DNA of 15,925 nt, taken from positions 1 through 15,925 of the forward strand of contig CAZUPR010000031.1 in NCBI GenBank assembly GCA_964622305.1. The letters are read 5' to 3'. Below, one piece after another: positions 1-7,021 of the stretch; position 1 is the stretch's first letter, and each line of letters starts with the position of its first letter. Origin of the DNA: SKKY01 sp964622305. Its GTDB lineage: Bacteria > Bacillota > Peptococcia > Peptococcales > SKKY01. The position numbers were made by a program, and so were the translations under genes. The notes under the pieces were generated by a model, which was given only the letters and a program-made list of their open reading frames with translations, made no database searches and had not been told where the DNA came from.

Positions 1-1
1 T

Positions 2-703
2 ATAGGATTACAAAGGAAAACTAATGAAGATGCCTGGTATGAAGATCCCAATGGTCAGGTTTTTGCCATTGCCGATGGCATGGGAGGCCACAAGGGGGGA
101 GATATTGCCAGCCGTTTTGTGACCAGCTATTTAGAAGACAAAAAGGGGCTCTTAGATTTAGATTTTTCTACTATTTTTCAGGAAATTAATGACAGGATTC
201 TCGAATTTGGTCAAAATAATCAGGCTTTCAAGGGCCTGGGAACTACCCTTACAATGATTAAAATCCTTGATGATAAAATCAGCCTGGCCCATATTGGTGA
301 CAGCAGGGCCTATCTGCTTAGGGCAGGAAAAATAATGCAGATGACCACAGATCACACTATGGTCAATGAGTTACTTAAATCTGAAGAAATCACAGAAGCT
401 CAGGCCCAGGACCATCCTTATAAACATGTCCTTAGCCGGGCTTTGGGTGTGGAGAAGGAAATTGACATAGAAGAAAAAACCTATCTGACAGAAGAGGGTG
501 ACCTTGTTCTGCTTTCTACAGATGGCCTTCATGGCTATCTGTCAGATAAGGAAATAGTTACTTCCTTTGTAAAAAATAAGTATGACCTGGATAAAATTGG
601 TAAAGACCTTATAAATCAGGCTCTTAAAAGAGGTGGCAAGGACAATATAAGCTTCCTTATCCTCAAAGATATTTCAAGTAATGGAGAGCAGGAAAAAGAA
701 TGA
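2..703 (+). CDS. prpC: PP2C-type Ser/Thr protein phosphatase (5' partial)
   Basis: This is a metal-dependent protein phosphatase of the PPM/PP2C family (PrpC/Stp type), which removes phosphates placed by the partner kinase encoded next. The reading frame is open from base 2 and runs upstream of the first in-window ATG (base 80), so the N-terminus lies outside the window. Motifs visible, numbered from the first in-window residue: the R-x-x-NED motif at 5-10, metal-binding DGMGGH at 25-30, GDSR at 99-102, STDGL with its Asp near 174, and the closing metal motif GGKDN at 211-215. The 233 residues seen fit a family of about 240-250, so only a few residues are missing. Its TGA stop overlaps the kinase ATG (ATGA at 700-703), indicating translational coupling. 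The protein should be cytosolic. Family assignment is very secure; the individual substrates are not visible from the sequence. Confidence 0.95.
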   Translation: MGLQRKTNEDAWYEDPNGQVFAIADGMGGHKGGDIASRFVTSYLEDKKGLLDLDFSTIFQEINDRILEFGQNNQAFKGLGTTLTMIKILDDKISLAHIGDSRAYLLRAGKIMQMTTDHTMVNELLKSEEITEAQAQDHPYKHVLSRALGVEKEIDIEEKTYLTEEGDLVLLSTDGLHGYLSDKEIVTSFVKNKYDLDKIGKDLINQALKRGGKDNISFLILKDISSNGEQEKE

Positions 704-2517
704 TCGGTAGAATTATTAATTATCGTTACAAAATAATAAGTTTAGTAGCCGAAGGCGGAATGGCCCGGGTCTATAAGGCTTTAGATATAGAAAAAGACCA
801 TATAGTGGCCTTAAAAATTTTAAAAAGCCAATTTGCTGGCGATAAAGACTTTATTGATCGTTTTATGCAGGAAGCCATGGCTTTTGCCCGTCTTAATCAT
901 GAAAACATTGTTAAGCTTTATGATTATGGCTCGGTTGATGATCTGCACTATCTGAGCCTGGAATACATTGAAGGCTTTTCTTTAGATCAAATAATAAAGG
1001 AAAAAAAGAACCTGCCTCTGGAAGAAAGCCTGGACATTGCCATACAGGTGGCCAGGGCACTTGAGCACGCCCATCAAAAAAAGATAATTCACAGGGATAT
1101 TAAGCCCCACAATATCCTGGTAGATTTACAGGGCCGGGTTAAGGTGACTGACTTTGGTATTGCCAAGGCTATTTCATCGGCCACTATAACCCATGCTGGA
1201 GGAATGCTGGGATCTGTTCAATATTTTTCACCAGAGCAGGCCAAGGGTGAAAGGGCCAGAGAAAGCTCAGACCTTTACTCCCTGGCTATTGTTATGTATG
1301 AGATGCTTACAGGTTCCCTTCCCTTTAGTGGCGAGAGCCATATCTCCATAGCCCTCAAACATGTTCAGGAAAGGCCAACCAATCCCAGTTTTTATAATCC
1401 GGCTATACCAGAAAAGCTGGAACTGATTATTTTAAAAAGCCTCAGTAAAAACCCGGATTATCGTTTTGCAAGTGCCACTGCCTTAAGGGAGGCCTTGAGT
1501 GATTATGAGCATCTTGAAGGTTTGGACAAAAAGGAAATTAATAGAAATCTTCAGGAAGTAAAAATTTCAGATACTGTTATTCAAGAGAAGGCTCAGGGCA
1601 GGCTTAAGAGACTAAATAAGATTAATAAAAAACTGCTTTTTATGGCTCTGGCTTTTTTCCTTGTGGTCGCTGGCTTTTATCTTATGGGACAAAATACCAA
1701 ACTGCCTGAACTTAAGGGGATGACTGTTAGCCAGGCCGAGACAATTTTAGAAAGCAACTCTTTAAAGGTAAAAATTATGGCTGAAAGATTTAGTGATGAC
1801 CTGGAAAAGGGCAAAATAATGGACCAGGAGCCTGCAGCCTTTACCAAAGTAAAAAAAGGATCAACAGTAGGTCTGATTGTCAGCGCCGGAAATGAATATA
1901 TCATTGTTCCAGATCTGGTGGGCACTAATATTAGTGTGGTCGAAAAAATCCTGGAAGAGCAGCAAATTCTGATTGGCAGTATGGAAGAAATTTACAATGA
2001 CGATTTTCCCGATGGCGAAATAATTTACCAGGAGCCAGGAAGAGGTAATAAGGTTCCTCCAAACTCAAGCATAGACCTGGTGGTCAGCAAGGGTAAAAAG
2101 CCAACAGATTTCCCTGCCCCCAGACTTATAGGCTTTAGTCAGGAGTCGGCCCTGGAAATAATAGCCCGATTAAATCTGCAAGCCGGTGAGCTTACTCCCA
2201 TAGAAAGTTATGACTACAGTGAGGGCACAATAGTTGGGCAAAAACCTCTGCCAGACACCCTGGTAAGAGACTATACTAAGATAGACCTTTTAGTTAGCCA
2301 GGGCCCAGGTCCAAGAAAGTTTAGCCGGGCTATTCCCATCAACCTTGAAGAAGATGGTCTTTTAAAAATCGTGGTCAATGATATTAACGGGCAAAAGGTC
2401 TTTTTACAGGAAAGAAGAGAAAAAGGATTTTTTAGTGTTTCTGTAGATTATTATGGCGAAGGAAGAATAGAGGTCTTTTTGGACGATAAAAAAATAAATG
2501 AGGTTCAGGTGCCCTAG
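700..2517 (+). CDS. prkC: PASTA-domain Ser/Thr protein kinase PrkC
   Basis: This is a membrane Ser/Thr kinase that senses cell-wall fragments or lipid II through extracellular PASTA repeats. The cytosolic kinase domain spans about residues 8-270: glycine-rich loop EGGMARV near 18-24, ATP lysine K39, glutamate E58, catalytic HRDIKPHN at 131-138, DFG at 151-153, a Thr/Ser-rich activation loop, then GSVQYFSPEQ at 171-180. A basic juxtamembrane stretch (about 300-311) precedes one transmembrane helix at about 312-330. Three PASTA repeats follow (about 334-397, 402-465 and 471-535). A further C-terminal part of about 65 residues resembles the Ig-like end of Bacillus PrkC. All catalytic residues are present. 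The ATG lies inside the phosphatase stop and the stop is one base before the preferred rsgA start. In Bacillus, PrkC phosphorylates RsgA (CpgA) and EF-Tu; transferring that substrate here is inference. Confidence 0.95.
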   Translation: MIGRIINYRYKIISLVAEGGMARVYKALDIEKDHIVALKILKSQFAGDKDFIDRFMQEAMAFARLNHENIVKLYDYGSVDDLHYLSLEYIEGFSLDQIIKEKKNLPLEESLDIAIQVARALEHAHQKKIIHRDIKPHNILVDLQGRVKVTDFGIAKAISSATITHAGGMLGSVQYFSPEQAKGERARESSDLYSLAIVMYEMLTGSLPFSGESHISIALKHVQERPTNPSFYNPAIPEKLELIILKSLSKNPDYRFASATALREALSDYEHLEGLDKKEINRNLQEVKISDTVIQEKAQGRLKRLNKINKKLLFMALAFFLVVAGFYLMGQNTKLPELKGMTVSQAETILESNSLKVKIMAERFSDDLEKGKIMDQEPAAFTKVKKGSTVGLIVSAGNEYIIVPDLVGTNISVVEKILEEQQILIGSMEEIYNDDFPDGEIIYQEPGRGNKVPPNSSIDLVVSKGKKPTDFPAPRLIGFSQESALEIIARLNLQAGELTPIESYDYSEGTIVGQKPLPDTLVRDYTKIDLLVSQGPGPRKFSRAIPINLEEDGLLKIVVNDINGQKVFLQERREKGFFSVSVDYYGEGRIEVFLDDKKINEVQVP

Positions 2518-2518
2518 T

Positions 2519-3421
2519 ATGGTAAAAGGAAGAATAATAAAAGGATACAGTGGTTTTTATTATGTAGATACGGGCAAAGAAGTTATAGCCTGTTCTCTTA
2601 GAGGTAAGTATCGCATAAGAAACAGCGATTTTTTGCCCGGTGACCTGGTAGAAATAAGCATAACCAACCTGGAAAAAAAAGTAGGAGTCATCGAGAAAAC
2701 CCTAAAGAGAAAAAACACTTTAAACCGGCCACCTGTAGCCAATGTCGATCAGATTATTATTACCAATTCCCTAAAAGATCCTAAGCCAGATTTTATGCTT
2801 ACAGACAGACTTATAGCCGTTGCCCTGTCTGAGGGCATTGAACCATTTTTGATTTTTAATAAAAGTGATTTAGTTTCTGATGATGAAAGGGAAGAAATAG
2901 AAAAGATATACAGTGCCAGCAATTTGCCTCTTCTTTTTATGACTACCATGGAAGAAGAAAAAATCCCCCTTTATAAAAAAGAGCTGGAAGGGATTCTTTA
3001 TGGTAAAATGAGTATCCTGGCTGGTTTGTCCGGGGTGGGCAAGACGAGTATTATCAACATTCTCGACGCCGGCGATGATCGTGCGGTTGGAAGGATCAGT
3101 GAAAAATTAAAAAAAGGCAGGCACACAACCAGACATACTGAGCTTATTCAGATATCAGAAAACTCATGGATTGCCGATTCGCCAGGCTTTAGCTCCCTGG
3201 ATTTTCCAAAGGATTTTAAGCCGGATATGCTACCAGCCCTTTACAGGGATTACATTCAACTGAGTAAGGATTGCAAGTTTAAAAATTGCAAGCATATTAA
3301 TGAGCCTGATTGTCAGGTAAAAAGAAGTCTTGAGGAAGGCCTTTTAAGTCAAAGCCGTTACGAGAACTATAAATATTTAATGGAAGAGCTTATAAAAAGA
3401 GAGGGGAGTCTCTACAAATGA
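2519..3421 (+). CDS. rsgA: Ribosome small-subunit biogenesis GTPase RsgA
   Basis: This is a circularly permuted GTPase that checks late 30S subunit assembly. An N-terminal OB-fold (about residues 1-70) is followed by the GTPase motifs in permuted order: NKSD (G4) at 114-117, Walker A GLSGVGKTS (G1) at 169-177, then DSPG (G3) at 210-213. A C-terminal zinc knuckle has ligands C242, C247, H249 and C255. I chose the ATG at 2519 (300 residues) because the family normally begins right at the M-x-x-G-x-I-x-K-G stretch, and because AGGTG lies about seven bases upstream. An in-frame ATG at 2498 would add seven residues overlapping prkC and remains possible. The stop overlaps the rpe ATG (ATGA at 3418-3421). 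In Bacillus the homologue CpgA is a PrkC substrate, which suits its place directly after the kinase. Confidence 0.95.
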   Translation: MVKGRIIKGYSGFYYVDTGKEVIACSLRGKYRIRNSDFLPGDLVEISITNLEKKVGVIEKTLKRKNTLNRPPVANVDQIIITNSLKDPKPDFMLTDRLIAVALSEGIEPFLIFNKSDLVSDDEREEIEKIYSASNLPLLFMTTMEEEKIPLYKKELEGILYGKMSILAGLSGVGKTSIINILDAGDDRAVGRISEKLKKGRHTTRHTELIQISENSWIADSPGFSSLDFPKDFKPDMLPALYRDYIQLSKDCKFKNCKHINEPDCQVKRSLEEGLLSQSRYENYKYLMEELIKREGSLYK

Positions 3422-4065
3422 TTATTGCACCATCATTATTGTCAGCTGATTTTGCTAATCTTGAAAGGGAAGTAAAGGAAATAGAAGAAGTTGGTGCTGA
3501 CTGGCTTCATCTTGATGTCATGGACGGTAATTTTGTTCCCAATATAAGTTTTGGCCCCATACTGGTAAAGGCCCTGAGAGGTCATAGCAAACTCTTTTTT
3601 GACGTACACTTAATGATTCTACATGCCGATGATTATATAGATGAATTTGTAAAGGCCGGGGCGGATATGCTGACTGTACACCAGGAGGCCAGTCTCCACT
3701 TACACAGGAGCATTCAAAGAATAAAGGCGGCAGGAGTAAAGGCAGGAGTTTCCTTAAATCCGGCGACACCTGTGGAAAGCCTGGAACATGTTTTGTCAGA
3801 TTTAGATATGGTTTTAATCATGAGTGTAAACCCTGGTTTTGGTGGCCAGTCTTTTATTCCTGAATCTCTTGAAAAAATCAGGCGGCTGAGAGCCATGGCT
3901 CAAAGAAAAAATCCAGATCTCCTTATTCAGGTAGATGGTGGAATTAATAAAGAAAATGCTCCTCTTGTTACAGAGGCCGGGGCAGATGTTTTAGTTGCAG
4001 GATCTTCAGTTTTCGGTCAGCCTGACCGCAGAAGAGCCATAAAAGAATTAAGAGGAGAATTGTGA
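3418..4065 (+). CDS. rpe: Ribulose-phosphate 3-epimerase
   Basis: This cytosolic TIM-barrel enzyme interconverts D-ribulose 5-phosphate and D-xylulose 5-phosphate in the pentose phosphate pathway. The 215 residues match the family length. Visible motifs are SLLSADF at 6-12; HLDVMDGNFVP at 31-41, carrying the metal ligands H31 and D33 (D33 also an acid/base residue); DVHLM at 62-66 with H64; NPGFGGQ at 138-144; VDGGI at 172-176 with the second acid/base D173; and the phosphate-binding AGSSVFG near 194-200. All expected metal and catalytic residues are present. The ATG overlaps the rsgA stop, so translation is probably coupled. Placement after rsgA is common in Gram-positive genomes. There thiN (thiamine pyrophosphokinase) often follows, but here hslO does. 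Confidence 0.96.
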   Translation: MIIAPSLLSADFANLEREVKEIEEVGADWLHLDVMDGNFVPNISFGPILVKALRGHSKLFFDVHLMILHADDYIDEFVKAGADMLTVHQEASLHLHRSIQRIKAAGVKAGVSLNPATPVESLEHVLSDLDMVLIMSVNPGFGGQSFIPESLEKIRRLRAMAQRKNPDLLIQVDGGINKENAPLVTEAGADVLVAGSSVFGQPDRRRAIKELRGEL

Positions 4066-4072
4066 TCAAAGA

Positions 4073-4966
4073 ATGAAAAATACACTAATAAGAGCGACAG
4101 CTTTAAATGACACTATAAGGATCTCAGCAGTTGTTACAACTGACCTGGTAGAGGAGGCCCGCCAAAGGCATGGCCTTACTCCTTTAGCTTGTGCTGTTTT
4201 AGGCAGGATTATGACAGCCAATCTTTTGCTTACCTGGAGTCTTAAGGACCAGGGATCCATAACCATCAGATTTTTAGGGGATGGCCCTATCAAGGGAGCC
4301 ATTTCTCAGGCCTATCCTGATTATACTGTCAGGGGCTATGTGGGTAATCCTTATCTTGACTTGCCTTTAAATGAAGTTGGCAAGCTGGATGTGGCTGCAG
4401 CTATAGGACAAGGGCAACTTAATATAACCAAAGATATTGGTTTGCGGGAACCTTATTCTGGAACTATTGATATAGTAAGTGGGGAAATAGGCCAGGATAT
4501 AGCCCAATATTTACTTGACTCAGAACAAATTCCTTCCCTGGTTTCCCTGGGTGTCCTGGTTGATATTGACTACAAGGTTATTGCCAGCGGGGGTATTATT
4601 GTTGAGGCCCTGCCGGGAGCTGCTGATGATGTATTAGATATAATTGAAGAAAGAGCAGTTCTAAGCAAGGGGATAAGTATTTTAATTAATAATGGTAAGG
4701 ATGCCAGAGGAATTTTGGAGGATTATCTGCAAGGAATTGATTTTAAAATTCTTGAGGAGCATGATGTGGCCTATGACTGCAAGTGCAGTAAAGACAGATT
4801 TACCAGTGCTCTTTATACTTTAGGCCAGGAAGAGCTAAAAAAGATTTTAGAAGATAATGAAATTTGCGAAACCAGATGTCATTTTTGTAATGAGGTCTAC
4901 ACTTTTTCTAAAGAAGAGCTGGCAAACATTCTTGTTGATATAGAAGCAGACAGAGAAAAGAAATAG
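4073..4966 (+). CDS. hslO: Redox-regulated chaperone Hsp33
   Basis: Hsp33 is a cytosolic holdase that is switched on when oxidants release zinc from its C-terminal cysteines. The protein is 297 residues long, typical of the family. The N-terminal folded domain contains the conserved ACAVLGRIMTA-like helix (about 39-49) and GxG-rich sheet segments. The C-terminal redox switch is complete, with C236-x-C238 and C269-x-x-C272; an extra cysteine lies at C265. The gene starts seven bases after the rpe stop, and a purine-rich GAGGAG near 4052-4057 could act as a somewhat distant ribosome-binding site. It is the last gene of the + strand housekeeping unit, followed by a strong terminator. For an anaerobe this chaperone would serve against transient oxygen or oxidised chlorine exposure (inference). 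Confidence 0.95.
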   Translation: MKNTLIRATALNDTIRISAVVTTDLVEEARQRHGLTPLACAVLGRIMTANLLLTWSLKDQGSITIRFLGDGPIKGAISQAYPDYTVRGYVGNPYLDLPLNEVGKLDVAAAIGQGQLNITKDIGLREPYSGTIDIVSGEIGQDIAQYLLDSEQIPSLVSLGVLVDIDYKVIASGGIIVEALPGAADDVLDIIEERAVLSKGISILINNGKDARGILEDYLQGIDFKILEEHDVAYDCKCSKDRFTSALYTLGQEELKKILEDNEICETRCHFCNEVYTFSKEELANILVDIEADREKK

Positions 4967-4974
4967 AGTAAAAG

Positions 4975-5020
4975 AAAAAAGCTTGCAGACATAAAAGTAT
5001 GCCTGCAAGCTTTTTATTTT
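4975..5020. terminator. Bidirectional intrinsic terminator between hslO and rpmB
   Basis: An inverted repeat pairs GCTTGCAG (4981-4988) with CTGCAAGC (5003-5010). An inner stem of four more pairs (4990-4993 with 4998-5001) follows one A/C mismatch and closes a four-base loop. A run of A (4975-4980) lies on the left and a run of T (5011-5020, broken by one A) on the right. On the + strand the U-tract follows the hairpin and ends the hslO transcript. On the - strand the complement of the A-run gives a U-tract that ends the convergent rpmB transcript. Confidence 0.9.
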
Positions 5021-5042
5021 CAAAATAATAAGTTGCAATTTA

Positions 5043-5234
5043 TTAAACCGCTCTCTGAACTTTACCGGAGCGGAGACATCTTGTACAAACCTTTACCCTT
5101 TTAGGTGTACCATTAACTACCGCCTTAACCCTTTGTAAATTCGGAGCCCATTTTTTCTTTGTCCGGATATGGGAGTGACTGACTTGCATGCCAGTAGAAA
5201 CACCCTTACCACAAACTTCACATACACGTGCCAT
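5043..5234 (-). CDS. rpmB: 50S ribosomal protein L28, zinc-binding form
   Basis: L28 is a small protein of the large ribosomal subunit. The 63 residues include the family opening MARVCEVCGKG, the basic SHIRTKKKW stretch near 21-29, and a C-terminal C-T-R-C-L-R-S-G motif. Two CxxC pairs, C5/C8 and C50/C53, make this the zinc-containing (C+) version rather than the zinc-free paralogue made under zinc starvation. A purine-rich GAGAGAGGGGG stretch lies upstream of the ATG on the - strand. It is the only - strand gene in the window. It is convergent with hslO, with the shared terminator between them, and divergent from birA. The assignment is very secure. Confidence 0.97.
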   Translation of the reverse strand: MARVCEVCGKGVSTGMQVSHSHIRTKKKWAPNLQRVKAVVNGTPKRVKVCTRCLRSGKVQRAV

Positions 5235-5277
5235 AATGAAACCCCCTCTCTCAAAACGATACTAAATCCACCTGGAC

Positions 5278-5306
5278 ATCTTAACATTTTTGTTCTTATA
5301 TTGCAA
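5278..5306 (-). promoter_or_regulatory. Predicted sigma-A-type promoter of rpmB
   Basis: Read on the - strand, TTGCAA (5306-5301) is followed by exactly 17 bases and then TAAGAT (5283-5278), about 44 bases before the rpmB ATG. Each hexamer matches the consensus at four of six positions. The -35 hexamer is palindromic and is reused by the divergent birA promoter. It is the best candidate seen in this spacer; the start site is inferred, not measured. Confidence 0.55.
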
Positions 5307-5329
5307 GCAGTAAAAATAAAAAGTATGAT
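5301..5329 (+). promoter_or_regulatory. Predicted sigma-A-type promoter of birA
   Basis: TTGCAA (5301-5306), a 17-base spacer and TATGAT (5324-5329, five of six matches) lie about 45 bases before the birA start. The -35 element is the same six bases used on the other strand for rpmB. If both are real, RNA polymerase could not occupy both at once. Confidence 0.6.
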
Positions 5330-5374
5330 TAGCTCATAATTAAATTTTTAGCTAAAAGAAAGTCGGTGCGGATT

Positions 5375-6364
5375 ATGAAACAAAAGATTTTTAACATTCT
5401 TGCAGAAGAGAAAGATTATATTTCTGGAGAAAAAATAAGTGCCAGCCTGGGAGTTTCCCGTACGGCAGTCTGGAAGCAAATAAATTCCTTAAAAGATGAA
5501 GGATACGAAATCGAATCAGTCCCTAAAAAAGGTTATCTGCTAAAAAAAAGGCCAGACAAGGTCCTGGCAACAGAAATTATAAATGGCCTTAACCTACAAG
5601 AGTGGAGTAAGGATAATATATTTATTTATGAACAGGTTGACTCTACCAATATTATCGCCAAAAGAATGGCGGCCCAGGGTCAGGCCGAAGGAAGCTTTAT
5701 TATAGCCGAGGAGCAAATTAAGGGCAGAGGCAGAATGGATAGAAACTGGCTCTCTCCCTCTGGTAAAGGCGTTTGGATTTCCTTTATCTTAAGACCGGAG
5801 ATCCTGCCTGTAAAAGCATCAGAGATTACCTTTGTTGTTGCAGCAGGAATTATGGAAGGAATAAAAGCCCATACCGGCCAGGATGTAAAAATAAAATGGC
5901 CTAACGACCTGCTTCTTAACAGTAAAAAAATATGCGGAATCCTCACGGAGATATCAGCAGAGATTGAGAGAGTAAAATATATCGTGGCTGGGGTTGGTAT
6001 AAATGTGGCCCAGGAGCCAGAAGATTTCCCTCCTGAAATCAGAGAAAAAGCTTCTTCTTTAGAAAGGGAGTCTGGCCAAAAGATCAACCGCAACCAGCTT
6101 ATTAAGAGTATTATAGAAGAGATGGAAAGAATCTATTTCCTTTATAAAAGAGAAGGATTTGAGAAAGTTCTTGATATCTGGAGGGCAAATAATATAACTC
6201 TGGGCCGGAGAGTAAAGGCCATTACAAGGGAAGAAGAAATAATTGGCCTGGCAGAAAAAATAGACCAGGAAGGCTTTTTAATCATCCGTGATGACCAGGG
6301 TAATGAGCACAAAATAATCGCCGGAGATGTATCCCTTAGGAATGAGGATGGAAGTTACATTTGA
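5375..6364 (+). CDS. birA: Bifunctional biotin-[protein] ligase / biotin repressor BirA
   Basis: BirA activates biotin with ATP and attaches it to a lysine of biotin carrier proteins. This form also has an N-terminal winged-helix domain (about residues 1-60; I-S-A-S-L-G-V-S-R-T-A-V-W near 21-33), so it may act as a biotin-dependent repressor. Ligase motifs with this start: DSTN at 89-92, the biotinyl-AMP loop GRGRMDRNW at 117-125 and KWPND at 174-178, followed by the C-terminal SH3-like cap. I prefer ATG 5375 (329 residues), with GGTG a few bases upstream; an in-frame GTG at 5366 would add three residues. The gene lies upstream of a biotin-dependent decarboxylase operon whose gamma subunit is an obvious substrate. 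No classical BirA operator was recognised in the window. Confidence 0.94.
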   Translation: MKQKIFNILAEEKDYISGEKISASLGVSRTAVWKQINSLKDEGYEIESVPKKGYLLKKRPDKVLATEIINGLNLQEWSKDNIFIYEQVDSTNIIAKRMAAQGQAEGSFIIAEEQIKGRGRMDRNWLSPSGKGVWISFILRPEILPVKASEITFVVAAGIMEGIKAHTGQDVKIKWPNDLLLNSKKICGILTEISAEIERVKYIVAGVGINVAQEPEDFPPEIREKASSLERESGQKINRNQLIKSIIEEMERIYFLYKREGFEKVLDIWRANNITLGRRVKAITREEEIIGLAEKIDQEGFLIIRDDQGNEHKIIAGDVSLRNEDGSYI

Positions 6365-6365
6365 C

Positions 6366-6394
6366 TTGAAATAAGTGACTAATATCTCTATAAT
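6366..6394 (+). promoter_or_regulatory. Near-consensus promoter for the DUF3870 gene
   Basis: TTGAAA (6366-6371), a 17-base spacer and a perfect TATAAT (6389-6394) start two bases after the birA stop and end 34 bases before the DUF3870 ATG. No terminator is seen after birA, so read-through from birA may add to transcription. An overlapping TTGACT at 6361 would need a 22-base spacer and was not chosen. Confidence 0.75.
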
Positions 6395-6428
6395 GTAATT
6401 GTTGAGTGAAAGAAAGAGGGAGAGTACA

Positions 6429-6770
6429 ATGACGCAAGACCGTCAGGACACAGTCTTTATTACCGGTTATGCAAAACTGCCAACGGCAATAACTGCAGAG
6501 AAGTTATATCAGGTAATTGCCATAGGCTTGGAAGTTGACCCTCATACTGGAGTTATTGTGGATGGAGATTGCACCCTTGCCACTGAACTGGGCAGATCTT
6601 TTTTTAGGAGAGCTGTGATTGGTCATAATATAGAAACCGGAGCAGATGAACTGATTAAAGAATTTGAAATTCGTTATCAAGGCAGTGCCAGAAAAGCAAT
6701 AATTACAGCTTTGAAATTGGTCCATGAGAGATGGGTAATTACTAAAGAAAAAACTATTTTACAAAGGTAG
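6429..6770 (+). CDS. DUF3870 family protein of unknown function
   Basis: This small soluble protein of 113 residues resembles the DUF3870 family known mainly from Clostridia-type anaerobes. Recognisable conserved pieces are TGYAKLP near 12-18, an I-x-x-G-L-E-V-D-P segment near 31-38, the core DGDCTLATELGRSFF at 45-59, and a helical C-terminal half containing YQGSARKAIITALK near 83-96. There is no signal peptide or membrane segment. I chose ATG 6429 because GAGGGAGAG (6416-6424) lies just upstream; an in-frame TTG at 6399 would add ten residues that do not look like the family. The invariant Asp, Cys and Glu could form an active or binding site, but no function is established. It stands between birA and the methylmalonyl-CoA operon, on the same strand and with its own promoter. 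Confidence 0.8.
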   Translation: MTQDRQDTVFITGYAKLPTAITAEKLYQVIAIGLEVDPHTGVIVDGDCTLATELGRSFFRRAVIGHNIETGADELIKEFEIRYQGSARKAIITALKLVHERWVITKEKTILQR

Positions 6771-6786
6771 CTAAAAGGGATATAAT
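6758..6786 (+). promoter_or_regulatory. Predicted main promoter of the methylmalonyl-CoA operon
   Basis: TTTACA (6758-6763, five of six matches) and a perfect TATAAT (6781-6786) are separated by exactly 17 bases. The -35 overlaps the end of the DUF3870 gene. A start near base 6793 would give an untranslated leader of about 230 bases before the CoA-transferase ATG. The -10 lies within a perfect 12-base palindrome ATATAATTATAT (6780-6791). Confidence 0.65.
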
Positions 6787-6791
6787 TATAT

Positions 6792-6822
6792 TTGACCTTG
6801 AAACCTAAATAATACATATAAT
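6792..6822 (+). promoter_or_regulatory. Possible second promoter of the methylmalonyl-CoA operon
   Basis: TTGACC (6792-6797, five of six matches) is followed by a 19-base spacer and TATAAT (6817-6822). The spacer is longer than ideal, so this is less convincing than the site just upstream. Two closely spaced promoters would fit a strongly expressed operon. Confidence 0.35.
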
Positions 6823-7021
6823 AAAGCCCTTGATTTGCAGATATTAAATTGTAGCCTGGCCTGGCTGATTAACCTTGAGGTTTCTCTTGTGCTGGGATTT
6901 TTTTTGGTAAAGAATAAATTCGAATCGGATTCAAATAAGTGTTTTGTACAAAATCGAAAAAATTTTAGATTATGGCCTAGGCTGCAATCTAGCTAATATA
7001 AAAAAATTAGGAGGATGTACA
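6823..7021 (+). promoter_or_regulatory. Leader region with several inverted repeats before the CoA-transferase gene
   Basis: No coding frame is credible in this stretch. It contains the inverted repeat AACCTTGAGGTT (6871-6882, AACCT and AGGTT around TG), GAATC-G-GATTC (6922-6932), the perfect 12-base palindrome TTTTGTACAAAA (6942-6953), and a potential hairpin pairing TAGATT (6966-6971) with AATCTA (6986-6991) around GGCCTAGGC. An AGGAGG ribosome-binding site (7009-7014) sits seven bases before the ATG. A T-run at about 6898-6905 is not preceded by a convincing terminator stem. The sites could be operators or leader RNA structure. I could not match a known riboswitch, and in particular no B12 box was found. 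Confidence 0.45.

Noticed and set aside
6871..6905. Intrinsic terminator at the T-run following GCTGGGA
   Set aside because: The bases before the T-run have no complementary arm of useful length; the only nearby stem (AACCT/AGGTT) has a two-base loop and lies too far from the run.
6944..7021. N-terminal extension of the CoA-transferase from a TTG at 6944
   Set aside because: The extra 26 residues have no family similarity, the TTG lies inside a palindrome with no ribosome-binding site, and ATG 7022 has a perfect AGGAGG.
6823..7021. Cobalamin riboswitch controlling the B12-dependent mutase operon
   Set aside because: No B12-box-like GCCACTG stretch or matching stem arrangement was recognised; the repeats present do not fit it by eye.
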